This document shows positions 1-7,968 of a stretch of 64,000 nt of DNA, piece after piece. Source of the DNA: Halobacterium sp. R2-5 (GTDB lineage Archaea; Halobacteriota; Halobacteria; Halobacteriales; Halobacteriaceae); NCBI RefSeq assembly GCF_011734195.1, contig NZ_JAANTH010000001.1, positions 124,001-188,000 of the forward strand, written 5' to 3'. The notes under the pieces were generated by a model. It was not told where the DNA came from. It searched no databases and saw only the letters and a program-made list of their open reading frames with translations. Both the position numbers and the translations under genes were made by a program. Numbering within the stretch: the first letter of the stretch is position 1; every line of letters starts with the position of its first letter.

Positions 1-75
1 CACCACCATCTCCTCGTGGCGGGCGCGGCGGCTCCGCTCGTCCGGCGGCTGGCGGCGCTTCGTGGAGGGACTCAT
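1..75 (-). CDS. Hypothetical protein, N-terminal fragment cut by window edge
   Basis: An open frame on the minus strand starts with ATG at 75 and runs off the left edge. It encodes 25 residues beginning MSPSTKRRQPPDERSRRARH, very basic and without a recognisable domain. An A/T-rich stretch (about 100-120) upstream could hold its promoter, divergent from the next gene. Too little is visible to name it, and it could be a chance frame. Confidence 0.4.
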   Translation of the reverse strand, partial: MSPSTKRRQPPDERSRRARHEEMVV

Positions 76-252
76 ACTGCAGTGTTGGCGCCGCAGACGC
101 CTAAACCCCGCAAAAACGCGGTGGCTTTACGGCTTCGCGACCGCCTAGTTCGGACGCGGAGCGCCGCTGCAGGGCGCACAGAGACCGCGGTGACTCCCGC
201 CGTCCGCGGCGGCTTCGAAGCGCTTTTGCCGGGGCCGACGAAAGCCCGGGGT

Positions 253-456
253 ATGTCTGAAGGGCCCGACGCCCGCGTCGAAGCGGGTATCGCCATCCTG
301 TCTACTCTCGTCTTCATCGCCATCCTCGTGGCCGCCGGCACGACGAGCGAGGGGTTCGGGGAGACGGGCGCCTACGGCGTCATCACCGCGGTCGTCGTCT
401 TCATTCTCGTGATGGCGGGCGTCGGCTACTGGCTGTCCGGCAAGCAGGGCGAGTGA
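253..456 (+). CDS. Small two-helix membrane protein (67 aa)
   Basis: The ATG at 253 is preferred over an upstream in-frame start at 16 because the extra residues are low-complexity arginine-rich sequence, while MSEGPDARVEAG followed by a hydrophobic helix looks like a genuine haloarchaeal N-terminus. Two membrane segments are visible (about residues 12-29 and 38-58), with a short loop between and a charged tail. A T-rich box (GCGCTTTTGCC, about 219-229) about 25-30 bases upstream suggests a leaderless transcript. It resembles small haloarchaeal integral membrane DUF proteins of unknown role. Confidence 0.7.
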   Translation: MSEGPDARVEAGIAILSTLVFIAILVAAGTTSEGFGETGAYGVITAVVVFILVMAGVGYWLSGKQGE

Positions 457-502
457 CGCCAGCCCGCGGCGGGTTCCTCGCTCACCGATACTGAACGACC
501 GG

Positions 503-661
503 TCACTCGCTACGTCTGGAGACGCGGGCCGCGTGTCCCGTCTTCGCTCCGTGTTCTCGGACGACGTCGGCGGGCGACTCGTCGTCTCCCTCGCGCACCG
601 TCCTGGAGAACGGGCACTGCGGACACTCCACTACAATCGGGGTCGATTCCTCGGTAGTCAC
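503..661 (-). CDS. Small zinc-ribbon-like protein
   Basis: About 52 residues containing the pair CPQC followed by a conserved-looking block ending in HGAKTGHAARV; two Cys plus His residues suggest a small metal site, as in many tiny haloarchaeal zinc-finger proteins. The GTG at 661 is chosen because a TATA-like TTATGCGTA lies about 20-27 bases upstream; an ATG at 688 would overlap that box but remains possible. It lies 78 bases downstream of priL on the same strand. Function unknown. Confidence 0.6.
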   Translation of the reverse strand: MTTEESTPIVVECPQCPFSRTVREGDDESPADVVREHGAKTGHAARVSRRSE

Positions 662-739
662 GTCAGCGTGTTGCGGCCGAATACGCATAAGAACTCAGGA
701 GAGTCCGAGTCGAGAGTTCCACCCACCGACGCCCCGCAG

Positions 740-1828
740 TCAGGCTTCCGCGTCCGCCTCGCGGTCCTCGTCCTCGCGCTCGCGCCAGTCGTCCAGGTCG
801 TCGTCCTCCTCGTCGTCGAGTTTCGCCTCGTAGTACGACAGCGGGTGGTTGATGGCGTCGCAGAGGTCGTCGGGGTTCACGCAGTCCCCGTAGGCTTTCA
901 TCGTCGCACACGACGGCGCCGTGTACTCCGTGGGGCTGGACTCCCCGCGGATGTGGTCGGTCTGGTACCGGGTCATCTCCTCGCCGAACCCCGGGTTCAC
1001 CTTGTAGATGTCGACGATCTCGTCGGTCGTCAGCCCGATGTTCGCGAGGAACGTGGTGATGGCGAAGCGGCTGTGGTGCGGGAGGTGTTCGCCGCGCTGC
1101 ACCTGGTCGAGGAGGTGTTTCATGCACGGCGGGAACAGCTCCGGGACGACGGTGTCGATCTCCCGCGTCAGGTCCATCTCGGAGAGCACGTCCCGGACCG
1201 CCGCCACGGGGCCTTCGAGGGCGTCGGCGACCGCCTCGGGGACGTTCAGCGGGAGGCCCTCCGCGACCCGCTCGCGGACCGCCTCGCGCAGGAGCGTGTC
1301 GAGTTCGGCCTCGCTGACGGGGACGCGGCCGTCGTCGAGCGCGCGGTTGACCAGCCGCCACTTCTCCGGGCGCAGCGACGACGACAGCAGCAGGTACGTC
1401 GCGACGTTCACGTCGTAGCCGTCCGTCGTCGCGTGGACGTTGCTCGCGAGGTCGAATTCCCGCAGGAGGTCCTCCCGGGAGAGGCTGCCGTCGTCGCCGA
1501 CGCTCTTGAACTCCGAGTCGTCGGTCTCGTCGGCCGTGAATCGCTCGTAGGCGGCCTCGGCCTCGGCCTCCGCGTACTTCCGGACGAGGACGTGCTCGTC
1601 GACGACGGAGACGAGCACGCGCGCCACGGGGTACGAGAGCAGTTCCACGCGGTCCGAGCGCGCGCGTTCGCCGACCTCGCCGCTGGTGAGCGCGCCGGCG
1701 ACGCGCTCGCGGGCGCGCTCGACGACCGCGTCGTCCTCGGCGACGACGGCCCCGAGGTCGACGCCCGCCTCCTCGACTGCCTGCCGGGATTCGCCGAGGA
1801 ACGGGTAGCGAGCGTGACGCGCGTTCAT
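740..1828 (-). CDS. priL: DNA primase large subunit PriL
   Basis: Non-catalytic, iron-sulfur subunit of the archaeal/eukaryal-type primase that makes RNA primers with PriS. The 362-residue protein begins MNARHARYPFLGES, typical of haloarchaeal PriL. Four cysteines expected to bind the 4Fe-4S cluster are visible at about C235 (CMKHLL), C307, C316 and C323 (CVNPDDLC), followed by the conserved NHPLSYYE. An in-frame ATG lies at 1837, but the TATA-like TGTTTATC at about 1855-1863 would place transcription start near 1833, favouring 1828. The acidic C-terminal tail is haloarchaeal. The catalytic subunit is not in this window. Confidence 0.95.
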   Translation of the reverse strand: MNARHARYPFLGESRQAVEEAGVDLGAVVAEDDAVVERARERVAGALTSGEVGERARSDRVELLSYPVARVLVSVVDEHVLVRKYAEAEAEAAYERFTADETDDSEFKSVGDDGSLSREDLLREFDLASNVHATTDGYDVNVATYLLLSSSLRPEKWRLVNRALDDGRVPVSEAELDTLLREAVRERVAEGLPLNVPEAVADALEGPVAAVRDVLSEMDLTREIDTVVPELFPPCMKHLLDQVQRGEHLPHHSRFAITTFLANIGLTTDEIVDIYKVNPGFGEEMTRYQTDHIRGESSPTEYTAPSCATMKAYGDCVNPDDLCDAINHPLSYYEAKLDDEEDDDLDDWREREDEDREADAEA

Positions 1829-1920
1829 CGCCTCCATGCTTGCGAGCGGACGCCGATAAACACCCCGGTCGGGAGCGCCCGGACCGAAGGGCTATCGGTC
1901 CGGCCGTCCACAGTGGGTGT

Positions 1921-2571
1921 ATGTTCGCGCGTGGCCCCTGGAAGTGGATGTACGCGCTCCCGTCGGCCGTCGTCGGCGCGGCGCTGCTGGCGCTGTCGTC
2001 GCTGTGGGGCGTCGTCGCGCTCGCGCTCTCGGGATTCGTCGCGTGGTTCCACCGCGACCCCGACCGGTCGCCGGAGGGCGCTGGCGCCGTCTCGCCCGCC
2101 GACGGCAAAGTGTCCGTGATTCGCGAGACCGAGGACGGCCGCCTCCGCGTGGGCGTGTTCATGAACGTCCACGACGTGCACGTGAACCGCGCGCCGCTCG
2201 CCGGCACCGTCGACGCGGTCGACCACCGACCCGGGGGCAACCGGCCAGCCTTCGACAAGGAGTCCGAGCACAACGAGCGCGTCCGCGTCACGTTCGAGGA
2301 GCACGAGGTCGTGCTCATCGCGGGCGCGTTCGCCCGCCGCATCCACCCCTACGTGGAGGCGGGCGACGACGTCGCGCGCGCCGACCGCATCGGCCACATC
2401 TCCTTCGGTAGCCGCGCGGACGTCGTCCTCCCCGAGGCGTACGACCGCGCGGACCTCGAAGTGGAGAAGGGCGAGAAGGTCACCGCGGGCGAGACGGTGC
2501 TCGCGAGCCGCGACGAGAGCGACGCGTGGCCGACGGCGAGCGCGGTGCGGCCGGCCGAGACCGACAACTGA
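1921..2571 (+). CDS. pssD: Archaetidylserine decarboxylase (protein-sorting PssD type)
   Basis: Phosphatidylserine-decarboxylase family enzyme (216 aa) converting archaetidylserine to archaetidylethanolamine at the membrane. It begins with a hydrophobic segment (about residues 8-35), then DPDR and VSPADGKVSVIRE motifs of the family. The self-cleavage site giving the pyruvoyl group is probably the Ser of HISFGSRADVVLP near the C-terminus. In haloarchaea this enzyme is linked to archaeosortase-dependent C-terminal lipid anchoring (established for PssA/PssD with ArtA). The ATG at 1921 is preceded by a small inverted repeat (CGGACCG...CGGTCCG, 1880-1902). Confidence 0.88.
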   Translation: MFARGPWKWMYALPSAVVGAALLALSSLWGVVALALSGFVAWFHRDPDRSPEGAGAVSPADGKVSVIRETEDGRLRVGVFMNVHDVHVNRAPLAGTVDAVDHRPGGNRPAFDKESEHNERVRVTFEEHEVVLIAGAFARRIHPYVEAGDDVARADRIGHISFGSRADVVLPEAYDRADLEVEKGEKVTAGETVLASRDESDAWPTASAVRPAETDN

Positions 2572-2598
2572 CTTCTCCCCGCGGGAGCAAGGCGCCGT

Positions 2599-3273
2599 AT
2601 GACCGACAGCGACGACGCGCTGTTCGACCGAGTGGCCGCCGAGATGGCCGCTCACCTCGACGGAGACGCCTCTGGCCACGACGTCCACCACGCGTGGCGT
2701 GTACACCGTCTCGGCGTCCGCATCGCCGACGAAGAGGGCGCCGACCCGCGCGTGGTCGGCGTCGTCGCGCTCGTCCACGACCTCCACCGCGTGCGCGGCG
2801 ACGGCTTCACGCACCCCGAGGAGACGATTCCGGAGGTGCGCGAGATTCTCGCGGACGCCGCGGTCCCCGACGGGCTCCGCGACCCGGTGTGTCACTGCGT
2901 CGCCGTCCACGAGGAGTACGGCTTCGAGGACGACCCGACGGCAGCCGAGACGGTCGAAGCCGAGGTCCTGCAGGACGCGGACAACCTCGACGCGATCGGC
3001 GCGGTCGGCGTCGCTCGCGCGTTCCAGTTCGGCGGCGCGCACGGCAACCTCCTCTGGGACCCGGAGCGGCCGCTTCCCGACGCCGACGACGCCTACGAGA
3101 AAGACGACCACGAGGACGAGCAGGCGAGCACGTACCACCACATCCACGCGAAACTGCTGCGCCTCCACGAGAACATGAACACGGAGACCGGGAGCGACAT
3201 CGCGGCGGAACGCCACGCGTTCTTAGAGGAGTTCGCGGAGCGCTTCGAGGCGGAGTGGTACGGAGAGCGGTAG
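2599..3273 (+). CDS. HD-domain metal-dependent phosphohydrolase
   Basis: The 224-residue protein carries an HD superfamily core: H and HAW near residues 30-36, LVHDLHRV with the defining HD pair, and later HEEYGFE and DADNLDAIGA. This pattern matches the YedJ-like subfamily of predicted nucleotide phosphohydrolases. It starts 27 bases after the decarboxylase stop and is probably co-transcribed with it. The substrate cannot be inferred. Confidence 0.85.
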   Translation: MTDSDDALFDRVAAEMAAHLDGDASGHDVHHAWRVHRLGVRIADEEGADPRVVGVVALVHDLHRVRGDGFTHPEETIPEVREILADAAVPDGLRDPVCHCVAVHEEYGFEDDPTAAETVEAEVLQDADNLDAIGAVGVARAFQFGGAHGNLLWDPERPLPDADDAYEKDDHEDEQASTYHHIHAKLLRLHENMNTETGSDIAAERHAFLEEFAERFEAEWYGER

Positions 3274-3315
3274 TCCGGTCGCTCGTCGAACCGACGAAGG
3301 GCGAACAGGCGGCAG

Positions 3316-3423
3316 CGTTGCGGCTACGCCGTCCTCAGAAACGCTCCGCGTTTCTGATGGGCTACAGGAGAGTTCCGCTCTCCTGAACGCAACGTCATTC
3401 GGCGGTCGGCGTAGCCGACCGCC
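3316..3423. repeat. Cluster of perfect short palindromes, branched arrangement
   Basis: Part of the 440-base spacer between the convergent HD gene and pcn, which holds no credible gene. Hairpin 1: CAGAAACGC/GCGTTTCTG at 3336-3356. Hairpin 2: CAGGAGAG/CTCTCCTG at 3365-3385. An outer 7-base stem CGTTGCG/CGCAACG (3316-3322 and 3388-3394) encloses both. Hairpin 3: GGCGGTCGGC/GCCGACCGCC at 3401-3423 follows. Loops are 3-5 bases. The rest of the spacer (3424-3544) shows nothing recognisable before the 3'-end element next to pcn. Confidence 0.8.
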
Positions 3424-3544
3424 CAGCTCGCGTTCGCAGGCCGGCACGCCGCACCACAGCCTCGACCAGACCTGCGCGGTCGACTACGTCACGCCACGGG
3501 GTGGTCTCGTTCTCCTACTTGAACCTACGCAGCCGGTAGAAACA

Positions 3545-3710
3545 AGCATCCGCGAGCGAGTGGCTCGGAGGGCCCGAGGCGAGCGGTTCACTCGCGGCTT
3601 CGCCGCGAGGCCGACGACTGAGGGACGCGAAGCGGACCGAAGGAGGAGTGCTTTTAGCGTAGCTTTTGCCGAGTGAGGCGCGCTTCGCGCGCCTCACGCA
3701 GCGCAAAAGG
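3545..3710 (-). repeat. 3'-end palindromic mosaic element, copy 1 (after pcn)
   Basis: Read on the minus strand it starts 3 bases after the pcn stop with CCTTTTGCGCTGCG, continues into a perfect 11-bp hairpin (GTGAGGCGCGC with TTC loop, 3673-3697), then CGGCAAAAG and AAAAGCACTCCTC, a GC-rich palindromic body, and ends with CTCGCGGATGCT. The same order of blocks is present at 11443, 41001, 45208, 46383 and 51400. The T-run plus hairpin may end transcription of pcn; the body is an unexplained mosaic. Confidence 0.8.
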
Positions 3711-3713
3711 TAC

Positions 3714-4457
3714 TTAGTCGGACTGAATCCGCGGCGCGAGCATGTAGGTGACCCGTCCCTGCGCTTCGGCGATGTCGAAGTGAATCTTGACGGGGTACTC
3801 GTCGCCGAGTTCGAGTTCGACCTCGGCGTCTTTCGGGATGGCCTTGTTCATGTCCTTGAGGTAGTCGAGACTGAACAGGCTGTGGGCGTCGCCCGCCTCT
3901 AAGTCGATGAGGTCGTCGCGGGTGAGTTCGAGGTGGACGTCGTCGGTGTCGCCTTCCGCGTCGACGTAGAACAGTTCGTCTGCGGCGTCGACGCCGAGCG
4001 CGATGTGGTCGGAGACCATGTCGGCGGCGCGGACGGAGCGGTCGATGTCGGCGCCCTCGATGACGACGTTCGCGGAGAGGTCGAGGTCGGGGATGTCGGG
4101 CTCCTGGCGGATGGAGTCGGGGTCGATGAGCGCGAGCGTGTACTCGAGGCCGTCGATCTGGATGTGGAGCTTGCGGGTCTCCTCGTCGAGTTCGAGCTGG
4201 ACGAGCTGGTCGGAGTCGGCCATCCCGGCGATGTCTTCGAGCCGGGAGAGGTTGACGCCGATGATGCCGCCGTCGGCTTCGTAGGATTCGAACGCTGCGG
4301 CCCCGAGGTCGAGGTTGACCATGCCGACGTTCGCGGGGTCGACAGCGCGGATGGAGAGGCCGTCTTCGTCGAGGTGGATCTTGCATTCGTCCACCAGCAC
4401 GCTCACGGAGTCGAGCGTTTCCCGGAGCGTGTCGGCGCTCACAATCGCCTTGAACAT
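3714..4457 (-). CDS. pcn: DNA polymerase sliding clamp PCNA
   Basis: Homotrimeric ring clamp (247 aa) that tethers DNA polymerases, FEN1, ligase and other partners to DNA. The start [18 protein letters not shown] and the interdomain-connector and C-terminal regions (LAPRIQSD end) match haloarchaeal PCNA over the full length; acidic surface substitutions are evident. ATG at 4457 is preferred over an in-frame start 18 bases upstream because of the TATA box at 4481-4490 and the conserved N-terminus. It is followed at once by a palindromic 3'-end element. Confidence 0.97.
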   Translation of the reverse strand: MFKAIVSADTLRETLDSVSVLVDECKIHLDEDGLSIRAVDPANVGMVNLDLGAAAFESYEADGGIIGVNLSRLEDIAGMADSDQLVQLELDEETRKLHIQIDGLEYTLALIDPDSIRQEPDIPDLDLSANVVIEGADIDRSVRAADMVSDHIALGVDAADELFYVDAEGDTDDVHLELTRDDLIDLEAGDAHSLFSLDYLKDMNKAIPKDAEVELELGDEYPVKIHFDIAEAQGRVTYMLAPRIQSD

Positions 4458-4480
4458 ATGGGATTCGCTACGCAATCAGG

Positions 4481-4490
4481 GACTAAAAAG
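4481..4490 (-). promoter_or_regulatory. TATA box of pcn
   Basis: On the minus strand the bases read CTTTTTAGTC, centred about 28 bases upstream of the pcn ATG. That spacing puts transcription start at or next to the start codon, as in a typical leaderless haloarchaeal gene. Confidence 0.6.
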
Positions 4491-4600
4491 CCCCACGTTC
4501 CGCGTGCGCGCGTAAATCGGGAGACGGCGTCCGGGCGCCGGGAGCGGGCGGCCGCCGGCGGGGATATAGGTGCGCGCGGCGTGTCGCGGTCACGGGACGA

Positions 4601-4622
4601 CGCTCGTCGGGTTCGACGAGCG
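4601..4622. repeat. Perfect 9-bp hairpin upstream of the lipoprotein gene
   Basis: CGCTCGTCG and CGACGAGCG pair perfectly around a 4-base loop (GGTT). It lies in the 277-base divergent spacer between pcn and the lipoprotein gene, upstream of the tandem 10-mers at 4654. It may be an operator or a structural element. Confidence 0.5.
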
Positions 4623-4653
4623 CCTCGGCGGCACGCGAGACGGACAACCCGAG

Positions 4654-4673
4654 TTAATCCGGCTTAATCCGGC
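4654..4673 (+). promoter_or_regulatory. Tandem 10-bp direct repeat upstream of the lipoprotein gene
   Basis: TTAATCCGGC occurs twice head to tail. The pair ends 61 bases before the lipoprotein ATG and about 25 bases before a TATA-like CCTTTAGG (about 4699-4706). Repeat length near one helical turn and this position suit an activator site, but the binding protein is unknown. Confidence 0.5.
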
Positions 4674-4734
4674 GCGTGACCGCCTTTACGGCTTGACCCC
4701 TTTAGGTGGGTGGGACTCCTGGGGTCGGACGCAC

Positions 4735-6192
4735 ATGAGACGCACCGCAGCCAGTCTAGTCGTGGCAGCGCTCGTGATGCTCGCCGGGTGTGCCGGCGGC
4801 ATCGCGGGCCCGAACGGGGCACAGACGGACGACAGCGAGAACAGCGGCACCGTGTCGTTCTACGTGAGCGACGAGGAGAACGCGATTAGCCAGTTCGAAC
4901 ACCTGAACGTCACGGTGACGAAGGTCGGGTTCGCGCAGAGCGCCGACGCTGCCGTGAACGCGTCCGGCGAGTGGGAGGCCGAGTCCGAGAGCGAGAACGG
5001 CCTCGAGCTCGCCGTCGACGGGAACGTCACGGCCGGCGAGAACGCCACCGTGACGCTCACACACGACGGCGAGGCCGTCGCGAACGGCACCGTCGTGGTC
5101 TCGGCGGGCGACACGGAGACGACGGTGACGACGGACGCCGACGGCACTGCGACCGTGCAGGTGCCTGACGACGCCGAGGAGTTCACGCTCGAATCCGAGA
5201 CCGACTCGGACAGCGAGTACGGAGAGAGCGAAGCCGAACTGGAGTTCGAGTACGAGAGCGAATCGGACGACGAGTCCGAGACCGAGTGGGTCGAACACGA
5301 CGTCGACAACCGGACCGTCGACCTGACGGAGCTCCAGGGCGCGAACGCGACCCAGCTCGGGAACATGAGCGTCCCCGCGGGCGAGTACGAGAAGGTGTTC
5401 GTGCACGTCGGCGAGGTCGAGGGGACGCTGCACTCCGGCGAGAAGGTGAACGTGAAGCTGCCGAGCCAGAAGCTCCACCTCAACGAGGACTTCACGGTCG
5501 ACCAGAGCGGTAACGTCGACTTCGTCTTCGACATCACGGTGTTCGAAGCCGGCAACAGCGGGAAGTACATCCTGAAGCCGGTCGCCAGCGAGTCCGGGAC
5601 CGACGTCCCCATCGAGCGCGTGGACGTCGAGTCCGACGGCGACGGCCTGGAAGCCAACTTCGTCGGGAACGTGACCGCCGGCGAGAACGCCACGGTGCGT
5701 GTCACGCAGGACGGCGAAGCCGTCGAGAACGCGACGGTCACCGTCAACGAGGACGTCGAAGTGACGACCGACGCGAACGGCACCGCGACCGTCGAGGTGC
5801 CCGACGACGCCGAGGAGTTCGAACTGAAGGCACAGACCGAGGAAGGGAGCGCGTACGGCGAGGGCGAAGCCGAACTCGAAGTCGAGTTCGAGGAGTCCGA
5901 AGACAGCGACGACAGCGACAGCGAGTCCGAGGCTAGCGCCGAACTCGGCGCGACCGTCGACGGCAGCCTCGCGCCCGGCGAGAACGCCACCGTCGTCGTG
6001 ACCGACGGCGAGGGCGAAGTCGTCGAGGACGCCACGGTCGCCGTGGACGGCGAGGTCGTCGGCGAGACGAACGAGGACGGCGAACTGACGTTCGCAGTGC
6101 CCGAGGACGTGAGCCTCGACACCGAGGTGACGGTGACGTCGGACGGCGAGACGATTACGCTGGACTCGACGACGGTCGCGACGGCGAACTGA
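4735..6192 (+). CDS. Lipoprotein with DUF4382 domain interrupted by an Ig-like repeat
   Basis: Exported lipoprotein of 485 residues. A signal peptide with lipobox L16-A17-G18-C19 follows an Arg-Arg start. DUF4382 begins at about residue 36 (VSFYVSDEENAISQFEHLNV) but breaks off near residue 75; its C-terminal half resumes at about 190 (TVDLTELQGANATQLGNM) and ends near 300 (SGKYILKPV). The gap holds a beta-sandwich-like repeat with signature NVTAGENATV. Two more copies follow at about 305-390 and 405-485, so three repeats are present, separated by Asp/Glu/Ser-rich linkers. The repeats resemble carboxypeptidase-regulatory or Ig-like folds. Probably a cell-surface protein; ligand unknown. Confidence 0.85.
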   Translation: MRRTAASLVVAALVMLAGCAGGIAGPNGAQTDDSENSGTVSFYVSDEENAISQFEHLNVTVTKVGFAQSADAAVNASGEWEAESESENGLELAVDGNVTAGENATVTLTHDGEAVANGTVVVSAGDTETTVTTDADGTATVQVPDDAEEFTLESETDSDSEYGESEAELEFEYESESDDESETEWVEHDVDNRTVDLTELQGANATQLGNMSVPAGEYEKVFVHVGEVEGTLHSGEKVNVKLPSQKLHLNEDFTVDQSGNVDFVFDITVFEAGNSGKYILKPVASESGTDVPIERVDVESDGDGLEANFVGNVTAGENATVRVTQDGEAVENATVTVNEDVEVTTDANGTATVEVPDDAEEFELKAQTEEGSAYGEGEAELEVEFEESEDSDDSDSESEASAELGATVDGSLAPGENATVVVTDGEGEVVEDATVAVDGEVVGETNEDGELTFAVPEDVSLDTEVTVTSDGETITLDSTTVATAN

Positions 6193-6308
6193 ACCGACGG
6201 GGGCCGCTGACTGCGGGCGACTCTTCTCTGCGATTTTCGCGGCGCTGCGGCGTAGCACCCACAACGACGCGGTTTTCAGTCCGGGCGCCGTAGGTTCCGT
6301 AACTAATC

Positions 6309-7088
6309 ATGGGGAACGGCAAGGACCACTACTACAACAAGTCCAAACAGGAGGGCTACCGGACGCGGGCGGCGTACAAGCTACAGCAGATCGACGACGA
6401 GTTCGACGTGCTGTTCGGCGGCGCGACGGTCGTCGACCTCGGCGCGGCGCCGGGCGGCTGGCTGCAGGTCGCCGCCGAGGAGGCCGGCGCGCGCGGGAAG
6501 GTCGTCGGCGTGGACTTCCAGCGCATCGACCCGCTCGACGACCCCGACGCGGGCGTCGAGACCATCAAGGGCGACATGACCGAGACGGACACCCGCGAGG
6601 ACATCAAACGCGCGGCCGCGCCGGGCGGCGTCGACGTCGTGATTTCGGACATGGCGCCGAACATGACCGGCGAGTACAACCTCGACCACGCGCGCTCCGT
6701 GCACCTCGCGCGGATGGCGCTGGAGACCGCCAAAGAAGTGCTGCGGGACGGCGGGCACTTCGTCGTGAAGGTCTTCGACGGCCAGGACTTCGAGGACTAC
6801 CTCGCGGACGTCGAGGAGGAGTTCGCGTTCACGCGGACGTACACGCCCGACGCCTCCCGGGATTCGTCCTCGGAGCTGTACGTGGTCGCGAAGAACCGCG
6901 TGAACGCGCCCGTCGAGGAAGGCGACACGCTCGAAGTGGAGGTCGTCAACGAGGGCGACGAGGGCGACGGCGTCGCGAAGGTCGAGGGGTACACGCTGTT
7001 CGTCGCGGACGCCGACGAGGGCGAGACCGTCGAGGTCGAGGTGACGGACGTGAAGCCGAACTTCGGGTTCGCCGAGCGCCGCGACTAG
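6309..7088 (+). CDS. rlmE: 23S rRNA 2'-O-methyltransferase RlmE (FtsJ/RrmJ) with TRAM domain
   Basis: SAM-dependent methyltransferase (259 aa) of the RrmJ family, which methylates the 2'-OH of a uridine in the large-subunit rRNA. Visible: AAYKL catalytic Lys region near residue 24, SAM motif DLGAAPGGW (43-51), the DMAPNMTG Asp motif, and GGHFVVKVFDG with the catalytic Lys. After about residue 197 there is a C-terminal TRAM domain (GDTLEVEV... GYTLFV...), an archaeal addition for RNA binding. The last bases overlap the end of the convergent transporter gene. Confidence 0.93.
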   Translation: MGNGKDHYYNKSKQEGYRTRAAYKLQQIDDEFDVLFGGATVVDLGAAPGGWLQVAAEEAGARGKVVGVDFQRIDPLDDPDAGVETIKGDMTETDTREDIKRAAAPGGVDVVISDMAPNMTGEYNLDHARSVHLARMALETAKEVLRDGGHFVVKVFDGQDFEDYLADVEEEFAFTRTYTPDASRDSSSELYVVAKNRVNAPVEEGDTLEVEVVNEGDEGDGVAKVEGYTLFVADADEGETVEVEVTDVKPNFGFAERRD

Positions 7089-7774
7089 GCGGGCCGGGCG
7101 AGCAGGCTGCGGACGCCGTAGACGAACGGCGTGTCCGCGATTGCGATGGCGAGCTTGAGGACGTACTGGCCGACGATGAGCGAGAGAATCTGGTTCTGTC
7201 CGTAGACCGGTCCGACCCCGAGCACCTGCGGCGCCACCCAGAACGCGACGGTGACGAAGATGACGGTGTCGATGGCCTGGCTGGTGGCCGTGGAGCCGAC
7301 GTTGCGCAGCCAGAGGTGCGCGCCGTCGGTGCGCTCGCGGATGGCGTGGAACGCGAGCACGTCCCAGTTCTGGCTGACGAGGTACGCCAGCAGACTCCCC
7401 GCGACGATGTTCGCGCTCGACCAGAGGACGCGCGCGAACTCCGTCTCGCCGACCCCGGAGAACGGCGCGGTGGGGGCTTCGATGGTGGTGTAGACGAGCG
7501 CGAGCATCACGAGCGTCATCGCGAACCCGACGTTCACGAGCACCTGCGCGGCGCGCTTGCCGTACAGCTCCGAGTAGCAGTCCGAGGCGAAGAACGTCAG
7601 CGCGTACGCCAGCGCCGCGCCCGGCATCACGAGCGCCGACCCCGTGAACGGCAGCTCGAACGGGATCTGGAAGATGAGCAGCTTCGACGCCGTGAGCTGG
7701 GCGGTCACGAGCGCGGTGACGAACAGCCCGACGATCGCGACCTGGCCGGCGACGAGCCGGTCCTCACTCCGCAT
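7085..7774 (-). CDS. Queuosine-precursor-type transporter (YhhQ/DUF165 family)
   Basis: Integral membrane protein of 229 residues with about six helices. It matches the YhhQ vitamin-uptake-like family: LTASKLLIF near the start, FASDCYSELYGKRAAQ, and late VSQNWDVLAFHAIRERT and STATSQAIDTVIF. Bacterial members import preQ0/preQ1; in archaea a role in supplying the precursor of archaeosine (tRNA G15) is plausible but inferred. The start overlaps by 11 bases the end of the upstream RHH gene, suggesting translational coupling. Confidence 0.88.
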   Translation of the reverse strand: MRSEDRLVAGQVAIVGLFVTALVTAQLTASKLLIFQIPFELPFTGSALVMPGAALAYALTFFASDCYSELYGKRAAQVLVNVGFAMTLVMLALVYTTIEAPTAPFSGVGETEFARVLWSSANIVAGSLLAYLVSQNWDVLAFHAIRERTDGAHLWLRNVGSTATSQAIDTVIFVTVAFWVAPQVLGVGPVYGQNQILSLIVGQYVLKLAIAIADTPFVYGVRSLLARPA

Positions 7775-7943
7775 CGTCGTCGAGCCTCCCGTGGCGGTCG
7801 TCGATGTCGTCGAGCAGGTCGAGGGTCTTCCGGATGGACGCGCGCACGGCGTCGCTGCGGTTCACGAACTTGCCGTCGTCGCCGACGTGCTCGTCGAGGT
7901 CTCTGAGGAGCTCCTCGGGAATCTCGACGCTTATCTTGGGCAT
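7764..7943 (-). CDS. Ribbon-helix-helix (CopG-like) DNA-binding protein, 59 aa
   Basis: A short frame starts MPKISVEIPEELLRDLDEHV, the classic beta-strand plus first helix of an RHH fold, and continues FVNRSDAVRASIRKTLDLL, the second helix with the RSDAVR signature. It ends 11 bases inside the transporter gene. A TATA-like box (read TTAAGATAATC, about 7962-7972) lies 20-29 bases upstream and overlaps the tatC2 stop. Its position suggests that it regulates the transporter operon; this is inference. Confidence 0.85.
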   Translation of the reverse strand: MPKISVEIPEELLRDLDEHVGDDGKFVNRSDAVRASIRKTLDLLDDIDDRHGRLDDDAE

Positions 7944-7968
7944 ACGCCGAGAATACCGGAGGATTATC

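Noticed and set aside
533-2119. Long open frame antisense to priL
   Set aside because: Shadow frame typical of GC-rich haloarchaeal DNA; composition is Val/Arg/Asp-biased with no domain, while priL on the other strand has full cysteine motifs.
4961-6122. Antisense Ser/Thr-rich frame opposite the lipoprotein
   Set aside because: Mirror image of Asp/Glu/Ala codons in the real gene; no start signal or domain.
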